Source: Roseomonas sp. (GTDB taxonomy: Bacteria; Pseudomonadota; Alphaproteobacteria; Acetobacterales; Acetobacteraceae). Taken from it: a DNA stretch of 64,000 nt. The notes beneath the pieces are model-generated. The model was not told where the DNA came from. It made no database searches and saw only the letters and a program-made list of their open reading frames with translations. The stretch lies in NCBI GenBank assembly GCA_020249775.1, contig JADCFA010000016.1, forward strand, positions 62,001 to 126,000, written 5' to 3'. This document shows, piece after piece, positions 29,369 through 38,300 of this stretch (positions are counted from its first letter, which is position 1; each line of letters opens with the position of its first letter). The translations under genes and the position numbers were made by a program.

Positions 29369-30451
29369 GTGGGAACGCAGCTGGAGCTGCTCTTGGACCA
29401 GGTTCTGGTCGGGGATTCGATTGCCATGCTGCGCCGCCTGCCGCCGGCGAGCGTGCATGCGATTTTTGCTGACCCGCCCTATAATCTTCAGCTGAAAGGT
29501 GAATTGCGCCGGCCCGATGAAAGCATCGTTGATGGCGTGGATGATGCCTGGGACCGCTTTCCGGATCTGGCCGCCTATGATGCCTTCACCCGCGCCTGGC
29601 TGACCGAATGCCGCCGCGTCTTGCGCAAGGATGGCACGATTTGGGTGATGGGCGCCTATCACAATGTCTTCCGGCTTGGCGTCGCTTTGCAGGATCTTGG
29701 CTTTTGGATCCTGAATGATGTGATCTGGCGCAAGGCCAATCCCATGCCGAATTTCCGCGGCCGGCGATTTACCAATGCGCATGAAACCCTGATCTGGGCC
29801 GCGCATGGGCAGGAATCAAAATACCGCTTCAACTACGCCGCCATGAAGGCGCTGAATGATGATGTGCAAATGCGCAGCGACTGGTTCATCCCGCTTTGCA
29901 CAGGTGCCGAGCGGCTGCGCGATGAAAAGGGCGACAAGCTGCACCCAACGCAAAAGCCCGAAGCATTGCTGCATCGCGTGATCCTGTCCTGCACCCAACC
30001 CGGAGAGGTTGTGCTCGACCCCTTTCTTGGTTCCGGCACCACGGCGGCGGTCGCCAAGCGGCTCGGCCGGCGCTTCATCGGCATTGAACGGGAAGAACGC
30101 TACGCCAAGGGTGCGCGCGCCAGACTGGCGGCGGTGGAGCCCATGCCGGAATCAGCGGCGCTTGCTCTGCCATCACGGCGCGAACAGCCGCGCATCCCCT
30201 TTGGCACGCTGGTGGAACGCGGCCTGGTGCCGGCGGGCAGTGTGCTGACCGATGCGCGCCGGCGTTGGCGGGCGGAAGTGGGTGCCGATGGCACGCTTCG
30301 TTGCGGCAAGGCTGCGGGGTCCATCCATCAGGTGGGCGCGGCGGTGCAGGAAGTGCCTTCCTGCAATGGCTGGCTGTTCTGGCATGTGGAAAACAAGGGT
30401 GGCGGCCTGCGCGTATTGGATGAATTGCGCGCGGAAATCACCGGCGGCTGA
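29369..30451 (+). CDS. ccrM: CcrM-type adenine-specific DNA methyltransferase (GANTC)
   Basis: 360 residues from the GTG at 29369, chosen because AAGGG lies at 29356-29360 and the length matches Caulobacter CcrM; a TTG at 29315 overlapping rnhB would add 18 residues. The catalytic DPPY motif (residues 35-38) precedes the SAM-binding FLGSGTT (219-225), the beta-class order. The block [14 protein letters not shown] is also conserved. The last 85 or so residues ([19 protein letters not shown]... [10 protein letters not shown]) form the C-terminal domain found in CcrM proteins and used for DNA recognition. It methylates adenine in GANTC and is cell-cycle regulated in known cases. No restriction partner is present. 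Confidence 0.93.
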   Translation: MGTQLELLLDQVLVGDSIAMLRRLPPASVHAIFADPPYNLQLKGELRRPDESIVDGVDDAWDRFPDLAAYDAFTRAWLTECRRVLRKDGTIWVMGAYHNVFRLGVALQDLGFWILNDVIWRKANPMPNFRGRRFTNAHETLIWAAHGQESKYRFNYAAMKALNDDVQMRSDWFIPLCTGAERLRDEKGDKLHPTQKPEALLHRVILSCTQPGEVVLDPFLGSGTTAAVAKRLGRRFIGIEREERYAKGARARLAAVEPMPESAALALPSRREQPRIPFGTLVERGLVPAGSVLTDARRRWRAEVGADGTLRCGKAAGSIHQVGAAVQEVPSCNGWLFWHVENKGGGLRVLDELRAEITGG

Positions 30452-30456
30452 AGCCC

Positions 30457-31635
30457 TCAGCCTATTTTATCATCATAGCGCCGCCGCCAGGCGACACTCA
30501 GTTCTTCCGGCCCCGCAATATCATAGGCGATATCGCGCCAACGCATGCGCCGCGCCGCGACCGATGATAGAATGATCGCAAGCAGCATGGGCACCGAGAC
30601 CACCGGCAAAAGCGCCATCACGACCTGACGCCAAATCTCGGCGCCTGTCATGGGGGAGGCGATTTTTTCAGCAACCGCCATATGGCAGCGCAAGCAAGCC
30701 AAGCGCAGCAGCAGGATCATCGCAAGACAAAGCTGCGCCAAGCCATGGCCGCTAATGCTCGCCACCAGCAACACCAGAATCCCCAGCGCGTGCAGCGTGG
30801 TGACGCCCAGCGCAATGGTGGGGGCGGATGGCTGATAATGCCAGCCATATTGGAATTGCCGCCGATAGAAAGCAAACCCGCGTGAAGCGCTTGGCAGCGG
30901 CACCAGCAGCGCGCGGCGGGTTAATATCCGCAAACCAAGCGCGCGCGCCTTGAGACCCGCCGAAAGATCATCCACCAATTGCCGTGCATAAAGCCGCGGC
31001 AGATCAAGCTGGCGCAGCGCGGCGGCACTATAGGCGGTGGAACCGCCCCATATCGCACCAATCCCTTTCAACCTCGGCAAAAGCGCCACGGCATGATCCA
31101 GCCAGGCAATCGCCTGCACCATCCACCCGGCACCGCCCGGTTGCAGCCAGCGATAGCCAGTGACGATGTCATAGCGCCCATCCAGCACGGGCCCGACCAG
31201 ACAACCAAGCCAATAGGATTGCGGCCTGATATCGCCATCCATCACCACAACCGTATCATCATGCTGATCAATCAGCGCCATGGCCGCGGCAAGATTGGCG
31301 CATTTCTGCGCTGTCGCCTCAGCCTCACCGGCGATCACGCATAGCAGCGGAAAGGGCAGCATGCCAGCCAGCGCGCGGGCCTGCGCCATTGCGGGATCAG
31401 CCTCAGTTTCCACCGCAATGATCAGCCGTCGCGCGGAAAATTCCTGCGCGGCCAGCGCCGCGAAAAGTGCCGCCAGCCCGGGCTGATCACCCCGCAGCGC
31501 CAAAATCAAAGAAACCTTGCCAGCCCGATCAGCACCCGCGCGCCGCAGCTTCCGAAAATGCCAGATGGAAAGAAGCAAAAAGCCAAGCGTGATCAGCAGC
31601 GAAAAGCCACCCAGACCCCAAGCAAGCCAAATCAT
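30457..31635 (-). CDS. Membrane glycosyltransferase, HpnI/ceramide-glucosyltransferase-like (GT2/GT21 type)
   Basis: 392 residues, starting at the ATG that overlaps the P450 stop (MIWLAW); the longer frame overlaps the P450 gene. Membrane segments lie at residues 4-25 and in a C-terminal cluster (about 285-365). The GT-A part shows TVVVMDGDIRPQ (near 125), LVDDLSAGLKARALG near 220-235 and RRQFQYGWHYQ near 260, the QxxRW-like spot. This matches HpnI, which acts in hopanoid head-group synthesis, and GT21 ceramide glucosyltransferases. HpnH/J/K are not adjacent. The acceptor is unknown. Confidence 0.7.
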   Translation of the reverse strand: MIWLAWGLGGFSLLITLGFLLLSIWHFRKLRRAGADRAGKVSLILALRGDQPGLAALFAALAAQEFSARRLIIAVETEADPAMAQARALAGMLPFPLLCVIAGEAEATAQKCANLAAAMALIDQHDDTVVVMDGDIRPQSYWLGCLVGPVLDGRYDIVTGYRWLQPGGAGWMVQAIAWLDHAVALLPRLKGIGAIWGGSTAYSAAALRQLDLPRLYARQLVDDLSAGLKARALGLRILTRRALLVPLPSASRGFAFYRRQFQYGWHYQPSAPTIALGVTTLHALGILVLLVASISGHGLAQLCLAMILLLRLACLRCHMAVAEKIASPMTGAEIWRQVVMALLPVVSVPMLLAIILSSVAARRMRWRDIAYDIAGPEELSVAWRRRYDDKIG

Positions 31636-33002
31636 GCGCACATGCCGCGCCGCGCCAGCAGCATCGGCAAGCCACCATCCGGGCGCAGCGTCAGCCGAAG
31701 CTTTGGCATGACACGATGCTGAGGCGCGATGGTGAAATCCAATCGCCGTAGCAGAACGGGTAGAAGCACCAGCATCTCCGCCATGCCAAAGGCCGCACCG
31801 GCACAAACCCGCGGGCCGAGCCCAAAAGGGATATGCGCAAAGCGCGGCGGCTTTTCCGGCGCATCCGGCAGGAAGCGTTCCGGGCGGAATTCATGCGGCG
31901 CATCCCAGACCAGCGCATTGCGCTGCAAAAGCCAGGGCAGGCAGGCAACGGTGCTGCCTTTGCGAACCTCCCAACGCCTTATGCGATCAGCGCGCATGGC
32001 CTGCCGCGACAGGATTGCGACCGGCGGATAAAGCCGCAGCGTTTCCTGCACCATGGCGCGGGTGAAGACCAAAGCCGGTAGATCGGCGGCTTCCGGCGCG
32101 CGCCCATCGCCCAAAACCGCCTGCCATTCGCCGCGCAACCGATCGAGCGTGGGCGCATGGCTCGTGGCAAGATAGAGCGCCCAGGCCAAGGCATTGGCCG
32201 AGGTCTCACTGCCCGCGAGCAGCATCATCCCGATCTCATCCACCAAAGCCGCGTGGTCAAGCAGGAGCGTGCCATCATCGCGCCGCGCATGTGCCAAGCG
32301 AGCGAAAGGCGCGGTCAGGGTGTGGCGGCGCAGCAGGTCTTCGATCAGCGCGCGGATATCGCGTGCCGCCCGGCGCGCGCGGCGGCTTTGCGGCGTTGGC
32401 ACCCAGGCCGGCAGGCCGAGCAAATGGGCAAGATCAATACTTTCCACCGCATCCTGATAAATCGCGAAGGCTGCGGCCAAATCGCGTGCTGCCGCCAGCG
32501 CAACTTCCGGCCCAAAGACCGCCAGCATCACAATGCGCGCGGTCGCAATCGCAAGATCAGGCGCGATATCACGCGCCGGCCCGCCGGCTGCCGCTTCCCA
32601 ATCCGCCGCCAATTCGCCGGCCACTTGAATGAAAAGCGCATGGAATTGCGCGAGCCCCGCCGGGTGCAGAGCGGGGGACAGCGCATCACGCCTTTCGCGC
32701 CAGACCTCGCCATGATTGATGAACAGGCTCTCACCAATGACCGGCGCCAAGGCGCGTTCCATATAATGTGATTTGCGCCCATAAACCTCGTGGCGCAGCA
32801 CGAAGATATCGCGCACCAAGTCAGGCGTATTCACAATAATCATGCGCCGGCCCAGCAGATGCAAAGGGATGCATTCCGCCTGGTAGCTGCGGGCGAGAAA
32901 GCCGCTCAAGATATTGCCGCGCAGCAGTCGGATCATTTCGAAAGCGCCGGGCAGGCTTTCGCGCGGTTCCGGAAAAGGGGGGATGAAGGGTGCTGCGGTC
33001 AC
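31632..33002 (-). CDS. Cytochrome P450
   Basis: 456 residues, class-I-like soluble bacterial P450 without an obvious N-terminal anchor. The haem-ligand loop FGLGPRVCAG places the axial cysteine at residue 400; the ExxR motif is ETLR (320-323), the I-helix oxygen-activation motif is AGSETSA (263-269), and FRPERFLPD follows. P450s of this length and pattern hydroxylate lipids or other small molecules with electrons from a ferredoxin. The stop overlaps the start of the HpnI-like glycosyltransferase by 4 nt, which suggests a common lipid-like substrate (inference). Confidence 0.93.
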   Translation of the reverse strand: MTAAPFIPPFPEPRESLPGAFEMIRLLRGNILSGFLARSYQAECIPLHLLGRRMIIVNTPDLVRDIFVLRHEVYGRKSHYMERALAPVIGESLFINHGEVWRERRDALSPALHPAGLAQFHALFIQVAGELAADWEAAAGGPARDIAPDLAIATARIVMLAVFGPEVALAAARDLAAAFAIYQDAVESIDLAHLLGLPAWVPTPQSRRARRAARDIRALIEDLLRRHTLTAPFARLAHARRDDGTLLLDHAALVDEIGMMLLAGSETSANALAWALYLATSHAPTLDRLRGEWQAVLGDGRAPEAADLPALVFTRAMVQETLRLYPPVAILSRQAMRADRIRRWEVRKGSTVACLPWLLQRNALVWDAPHEFRPERFLPDAPEKPPRFAHIPFGLGPRVCAGAAFGMAEMLVLLPVLLRRLDFTIAPQHRVMPKLRLTLRPDGGLPMLLARRGMCA

Positions 33003-33045
33003 AATGGCGCCGATTATAGGCGCGCGGCGCGCCTGTCACGAAACC

Positions 33046-34098
33046 TTATGCCGCCAGCCCCGCCAGGATGAGCAATTTCCGCATGACACTCGGCAGTGCC
33101 TGCGCCGCTTCCCTGGGCGGCAGCCATTCGCCTTCCGGGCGTTTGCGCCGCGCTGGCAGCTGCGCATGGTAAAGCCGCATGGTCAGCGCGAAATGGGTGA
33201 AGACATGGCGCGCCTCACCGGCCATGGGCTGCCAAGTGATGGCGATGGGTGCTTGGGCCAGCGCCTCGGCCTCCGCCCAGCCAGCCTCGCGCCAGGCAGT
33301 GCCGGGGATTTCCAGCATGCCGCCCAAAAGCCCGCGCGACGGGCGGCGCCTCAGCCAAACCTGGCCTTGCGCATCCGTCAGCAAAAAATGCACGCCATGG
33401 CGCGTTGGGCGCTCTGGCTTTGGCGCCTTGCGCGGCAAGGCTTCTGTCAGGCCAAGCTTTTGCGCCTGGCAGGATTTCCGCCAGGGGCAAAGCGCACAGG
33501 CGGGTTTGCGCGGCGTGCAAATCCCAGCGCCCAGATCAAACAAGGCCTGGGTGAAATCACCGGGCCGGGCGCGCGCTGCCTTATCGGCCAGAAAACCCTG
33601 CGCCAGAGCATCAAGCCGGGGCTTGGCGTCGGGCAGCGCTTCCTCCACCGCGAAAATCCGCGCGGTAACGCGTTCCACATTGCCATCCAGCGGCACCACG
33701 GGCGCGTTGAAGGCAATGGCGGCGATGGCGGCGGCGGTATAGGGGCCAATGCCGGGCAGGGCGGCCAAACCCTCCCGCGTTTCAGGAAAGCCGCCCAAGG
33801 CCTGGATTTGCCGCGCCGCCGCGTGCAGGTTGCGCGCGCGCGCGTAATAGCCAAGCCCCGCCCATTCGGCGGCCACATCTTGCCATGGCGCTTCAGCCAA
33901 AGCGGCCAATTCGGGGTAGCGCGCCAAAAACCGCTGAAAGCGCGGCCCCACCGTTGCCACGGTTGTCTGCTGCAACATGATTTCCGAAAGCCACACATGA
34001 TAAGGCTCTGCCCGCTGCCCAGGTGCCGCGCGCCATGGCAAGATGCGGCGGTGCCTGTCATACCAGTGCAGCAGATCGGCGGCGGAAGGGGGTTTCAC
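33046..34098 (-). CDS. mutY: A/G-specific adenine glycosylase MutY
   Basis: 350 residues from a GTG at 34098; the frame stays open further upstream but would overlap the divergent DUF721 gene. It removes adenine opposite 8-oxoguanine. Catalytic E39 lies in SEIMLQQTTVATV, and D138 in VPLDGNVERV. The helix-hairpin-helix is LPGIGPYTAAAIAA near residue 114-127. Four cysteines C194-x6-C201-x2-C204-x5-C210 bind a [4Fe-4S] cluster. A Nudix-like C-terminal domain (about 230-345) recognises the 8-oxoG. The start lies only 3 bp from the DUF721 start on the other strand. Confidence 0.95.
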   Translation of the reverse strand: MKPPSAADLLHWYDRHRRILPWRAAPGQRAEPYHVWLSEIMLQQTTVATVGPRFQRFLARYPELAALAEAPWQDVAAEWAGLGYYARARNLHAAARQIQALGGFPETREGLAALPGIGPYTAAAIAAIAFNAPVVPLDGNVERVTARIFAVEEALPDAKPRLDALAQGFLADKAARARPGDFTQALFDLGAGICTPRKPACALCPWRKSCQAQKLGLTEALPRKAPKPERPTRHGVHFLLTDAQGQVWLRRRPSRGLLGGMLEIPGTAWREAGWAEAEALAQAPIAITWQPMAGEARHVFTHFALTMRLYHAQLPARRKRPEGEWLPPREAAQALPSVMRKLLILAGLAA

Positions 34099-34101
34099 GG
34101 C

Positions 34102-34572
34102 ATGTCCCGGAATGAGGATGAAAGGCGGTTCTTCGGGGGGCCTAGACCCCTCGGCGCCCTGATTCCAGCCCTGACGCGCCCGGCCTTCAAACGCAAGAGC
34201 CCCGCCGCCGCGCAGATCATGGCGGATTGGCCGGCGCTGGTCGGCCCGGCGCTCGCCGCCGTGACCCAGCCGCTGCGGCTGACCTCTGGCAGCCTGACCA
34301 TCGCGTGTTCCGGGCCGATTGCCTTGGAGCTCAGCCATTTGGCGCCGGAGCTGATGGCGCGGATCAATGGCGGGCTTGGGCGCGTCGCGGTGGAAAGGCT
34401 CCGCTTCGTGCAGACCAATCAGCCAGCCCGAACGGGGGCCAAACCGGCCCTGCCGCCCCGCCCCGTGGCGCTACCCGCCCGAGTCGCCACCGCTTTGGAC
34501 AGTTTACCCACAGGGGATTTGCGCGAGGCGCTGGAAAGATTGGCGCGCGGCGTCTATCGAAAACAAGGCTGA
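34102..34572 (+). CDS. DUF721 (DciA-like) protein
   Basis: 156 residues from the ATG at 34102, the first ATG after the divergent mutY start. Blocks PAAAQIMADWPALVGPALAAVTQPLRL near residues 34-60 and ITI/GPIALELSHLAPELMARIN near 68-90 match the DUF721/DciA family, whose members load or assist the replicative helicase. Family members are usually near smc/mutY in alphaproteobacteria, as here. Between mutY and this gene only 3 bp separate the start codons. Confidence 0.85.
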   Translation: MSRNEDERRFFGGPRPLGALIPALTRPAFKRKSPAAAQIMADWPALVGPALAAVTQPLRLTSGSLTIACSGPIALELSHLAPELMARINGGLGRVAVERLRFVQTNQPARTGAKPALPPRPVALPARVATALDSLPTGDLREALERLARGVYRKQG

Positions 34573-34657
34573 AGGGGGTCCGAGTCGTCCCCCAAGGCCA
34601 AATCGGCCGGAGCGCTTCCCCCCGAAAAGGCGCGTCCGGTCCGAAGGAGAGAAATTG

Positions 34658-35362
34658 ATGCCTAATCGTCGTTTGCTGTTGGGCGGCGCGGCTGTTGTGG
34701 TTGTGGCTGGTGGTTTTGCCGCTTGGCGCTGGCTCGCCGCGCCAAAAGCACCGATCCCAACCGCGCAACCACCGGCCCCAGCCCCCGCCCCGGCGCAGCC
34801 CCAGGCGCCGGTGCCCCCCCGCCCGACCATTGCTGGCGGCTTGGATGAACGCAGCCTTGGGCGCGCCGATGCGCCCGTGACGGCGATTGAGTATTTCTCC
34901 CTGACTTGCAGCCATTGCGGCGCCTTTCACCGGGATACTTGGCCGCGCGTGAAGCGCGAATTGGTGGAAACAGGGCGCGTGCGCATGGTGTTTCGGGATT
35001 TCCCGCTTGATGAGATCGCGCTCCGCGCTCATGCCGTGGCGCGCAGCTTCCCGGCGGATCGCTATGAACCCTTCATCTCCGCGCTTTTTGCCACGCAGGA
35101 TCGCTGGGCCTATGCGCGCGGCGTGGATCACAAGGCGGAAATCGCCAAGATCGCCGCCATGGCGGGCATGAGCGCGGATGCCTTCAACGCTGCCTGGGCG
35201 GATGACGCTTTGGCCCGCGCCATTCTGGAAGCGCGCCAGAAGGGGGAGGCCGAACATCAGGTCAACGCCACGCCAACCTTCATCATTGGTGCGCAAAAAC
35301 TGCCCGGCGCGATCCCCTTTGAGCGCTTCGAAGCCGCGGTGCGGGAGGCAACGCCGCGGTGA
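34658..35362 (+). CDS. DsbA-family thioredoxin-fold protein, membrane-anchored
   Basis: 234 residues; ATG follows AAGGAGA at 34644-34650. One hydrophobic anchor or signal (residues 6-24) precedes a Pro/Ala-rich linker (31-57) and a thioredoxin-fold domain. The active site is C84-S-H-C87 in a FSLTCSHCGAFHRDTW context and the cis-proline loop reads NATPTFIIG. DsbA-type enzymes oxidise protein thiols in the periplasm; the CSHC dipeptide differs from classical CPHC, so an isomerase or other redox role is possible. The gene sits between DUF721 and smc, whose ATG overlaps its stop. Confidence 0.9.
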   Translation: MPNRRLLLGGAAVVVVAGGFAAWRWLAAPKAPIPTAQPPAPAPAPAQPQAPVPPRPTIAGGLDERSLGRADAPVTAIEYFSLTCSHCGAFHRDTWPRVKRELVETGRVRMVFRDFPLDEIALRAHAVARSFPADRYEPFISALFATQDRWAYARGVDHKAEIAKIAAMAGMSADAFNAAWADDALARAILEARQKGEAEHQVNATPTFIIGAQKLPGAIPFERFEAAVREATPR

Positions 35363-38300
35363 TGGAAGAAGCGATCCCCCCCGCCCCGGCCGAGACCGAA
35401 GCCGAAATCAGCACGCCCGAAGCAGAAGGCGCTGAGGCCGCGCGTAGCGAAGAACAGGCGCGCGCCGCACATAACGCCAAGCTGTCACGAATTCGCATCG
35501 CCGGCTTCAAATCCTTTGCGGAAGCGACAACAGTTGAAGTGCTGCCGGGCCTGACCGGCATTGTCGGGCCCAATGGCTGCGGCAAATCCAATGTTGTCGA
35601 GGCGCTGCGCTGGGCGATGGGTGAAACCTCGCCCAAGGCGATGCGCGGCGGCGAAATGGATGATGTGATTTTCGCCGGCACCGCGACAAGGCCCGGGCGG
35701 AATGTCGCCGAAGTGATGCTGTTTTTGGAAGATGCGGCGGGGCTGGCGCCGGCACCCAATCACGATATCCCTGAATTGGAAGTGACACGCCGGATTTCGC
35801 GGGGCGAGGGCAGCAATTTCCGCGTCAATGGCAAGGAATTGCGCGCGCGTGATGTGCAAACCATGTTCGCCGATATCGGTTCCGGTGCAAGGTCCTCCGC
35901 CCTGGTCAGCCAGGGCCGCGTTGCCGCGCTGATCCAGGCCAAGCCCGATGATCGTCGTGGCGTTTTGGAAGAAGCCGCCGGCATTGCCGGGCTGCGCACG
36001 CGCCGCCATGAAGCGGAATTGAAGCTGCGCCAGGCGGAAACCAATTTGTCCCGCGCGGAAGATTTGCTCGGCCAATTGGACGCGCAGCGCCAGGGGCTAC
36101 AACGCCAGGCGCGCCAGGCCAATCGCTATCGCAATATCTCGGGCCTGGTGCGGCAGGCAGAGGGCGAATGGCTGGCGTTGCTGGCTGCCCGCGCCAATGC
36201 GGCACTCACCGCCGCCGCAACGGCGCTGGAAGCGGCGCGGGTTGCCACCAGCGCGGCGGAACAGGAAGCCGAAGCGGCGGCGATTGCGCTGCATGAGGCC
36301 GAACAGGGGCTCGCCGCGCCGCGCGCCGATGAAGCCACCGCGCGCACCGCACTTGAACGCCGCCGCGTTGAAGCGGAAGGCATGGAGGCGGAAGAAAGCC
36401 GCGCCCGCGCAGCACTTGAAGCTGCCGAAGCGCGCCTCGCTGAACTTCGGCAGGATCTGTCGCATGCTGAGGCTTTGGCTCAGGATGCGGATGCCGCACG
36501 CAGGCGCATCACGGAAGAAGACGCAAACCTGGTTGAACGCGAAGCCGCCCTGCCCGCGCGGCGCGATGCCGCCGCCGCAGCGCTTGCGGAGGCGAGTGAA
36601 GCAGTGCGCGAAGCCGAACGCGCCGCCAATCAGGCGACCGAATCCGCCGCCGCTGGTGCCGCACAACTGCAAGCGGCCGAAGCCGAATTGGCGGCGGCAG
36701 AAACGCGGCTACGCCGCGCGCGCGAAGCCCATGCGGCGCTAAGTGCGGATCGTGATGCCGCTATGGCGCGCGCGGTTTCGGATGCAGAAAAACAAGCCGC
36801 CGCGCAGCATGTTTGCGAAGCGGAAGTAGCCTTCGCCGCCGCGCGTGACGCTTTGGAAAACGCGGAAGCGGCGCGCACAGAAGCTGTCGCCCAATACGCT
36901 GAAGCGCGCCGTGCCGCTGAAGAAGCCAGCGCCGAGGCCGCGCGCCGCGAAACCGCGCTGCAAGCCGCTGATGACCGCCACCGGCGCATTGTCGCTCAAT
37001 ATGCGACACTTTCCGCCGAACGTGATGCCGCGCTGGCTGAACGTATTCCGGAAACTGCGCGCGATGCGGCGCTGTCTTCCGCGCGGCTTGCGGAAGCGAC
37101 CCTGATCGGCAGCGCGGCGCGGCTCCGTGAAGCGGAAGCAACACGCGCCGCGGCGACCGAAGCCCTGGTGCAGGCACGCCGCAAGGCTGCCGAAGCAGGT
37201 GCCGCGCGCGCCCGCATCGCCGCTGAAGTGGCGGCGCTCACGGAAGTTTTGGAAGCGCGCGGCACGGCCTCGGCCCAGCCCATTCTGGATCAGGTGCGCG
37301 TACCGCCTGGCCTGGAAGCGGCCCTTGGCGCTGCCTTGGGTGAGGCTTTGGAAAGCCCCGCCGATGCCTCTGCCGCGCGGCATTGGCGCAACCTGCCGCC
37401 GTTGGCCATCACCCAACCCTTGCCCGATGGCGCAGTGCCGCTTTCGCGCCTGGTGGAAGCGCCGGCAGCCTTGGCGCGTGCGCTGTCCCAAGTGGGCTTG
37501 CTCGCGCGCGGGATGGATGGGGCTGCGCTGCAAGCGGGGCTGCGCCCCGGTCAGGCTTTGGTGACGGAAGAAGGCGCGGTCTGGCGCTGGGATGGCCATA
37601 CGCATCACGCCGGCGCACCAACGCCGGGCGCCGTGCGGCTTGCGCAACGCAATGCGCTGCGCGCGGCTGAAGCGCGGCTGGATCAGGCGGAAGTCACCGC
37701 GGCGGAAACCGAAGCCGCGCGCATCACCGCCGAAGCGGCCGAAGCGGAAGCCGCCAGCGCCGAAGCCGCCGCACGCAATGCCCGCAGCGCCGCCGAAGCT
37801 GCTGCATCCGCCGCGCGTCGGGCGGAGGGTGAATTGGCCGCGCGCGATGCCCGCGCCGAAAGCCGCATCGCAGCGCTTGAGCCGCAATTGGCGCGCCTTG
37901 CCGAGGACCGCGCCGAGGCCGATGCCGCGCGGGCCGAGGCCGAGGCGCTTTACACGACCCGCCCCGATGTCGCCTTGCTGCGTCAGGCAGAACAGGCCGC
38001 CGCCCGCGCGGAAGCCGAAGCACGCAGTGCTGAGGCCAATGCACGGGAAGCGCGTCGTCGCGCTGAAATGGCTTTGGCGGAATCGCGCCAGCGTCAGGCA
38101 GCTTTGCTGAACCGCGCGTCAGAGGTGGAAAACCGCCTCGCCGCGCTTGCCCCGCAATTGGAACGCATCGGCGCGGAATTGACCGAAGCCGAAGCCGCGC
38201 GCGCGAACGCCGCGCAAACGCGCGACGCGGCGCCTGACCTCGCGCAGCTCCGCGAAACGGTTGAAGCCGCGCGCGGCAAGCTTGCGGAACAGCGCGTGGC

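Noticed and set aside
32914-34572. A 552-residue open frame over mutY and P450 on the plus strand
   Set aside because: It is a shadow of the GC-rich genes on the other strand; only its 3' end from 34102 (DUF721) has family similarity.
36739-37887. 382-residue antisense frame inside smc
   Set aside because: Low-complexity reverse reading of the Ala/Glu-rich coiled coil, no start context or family features.
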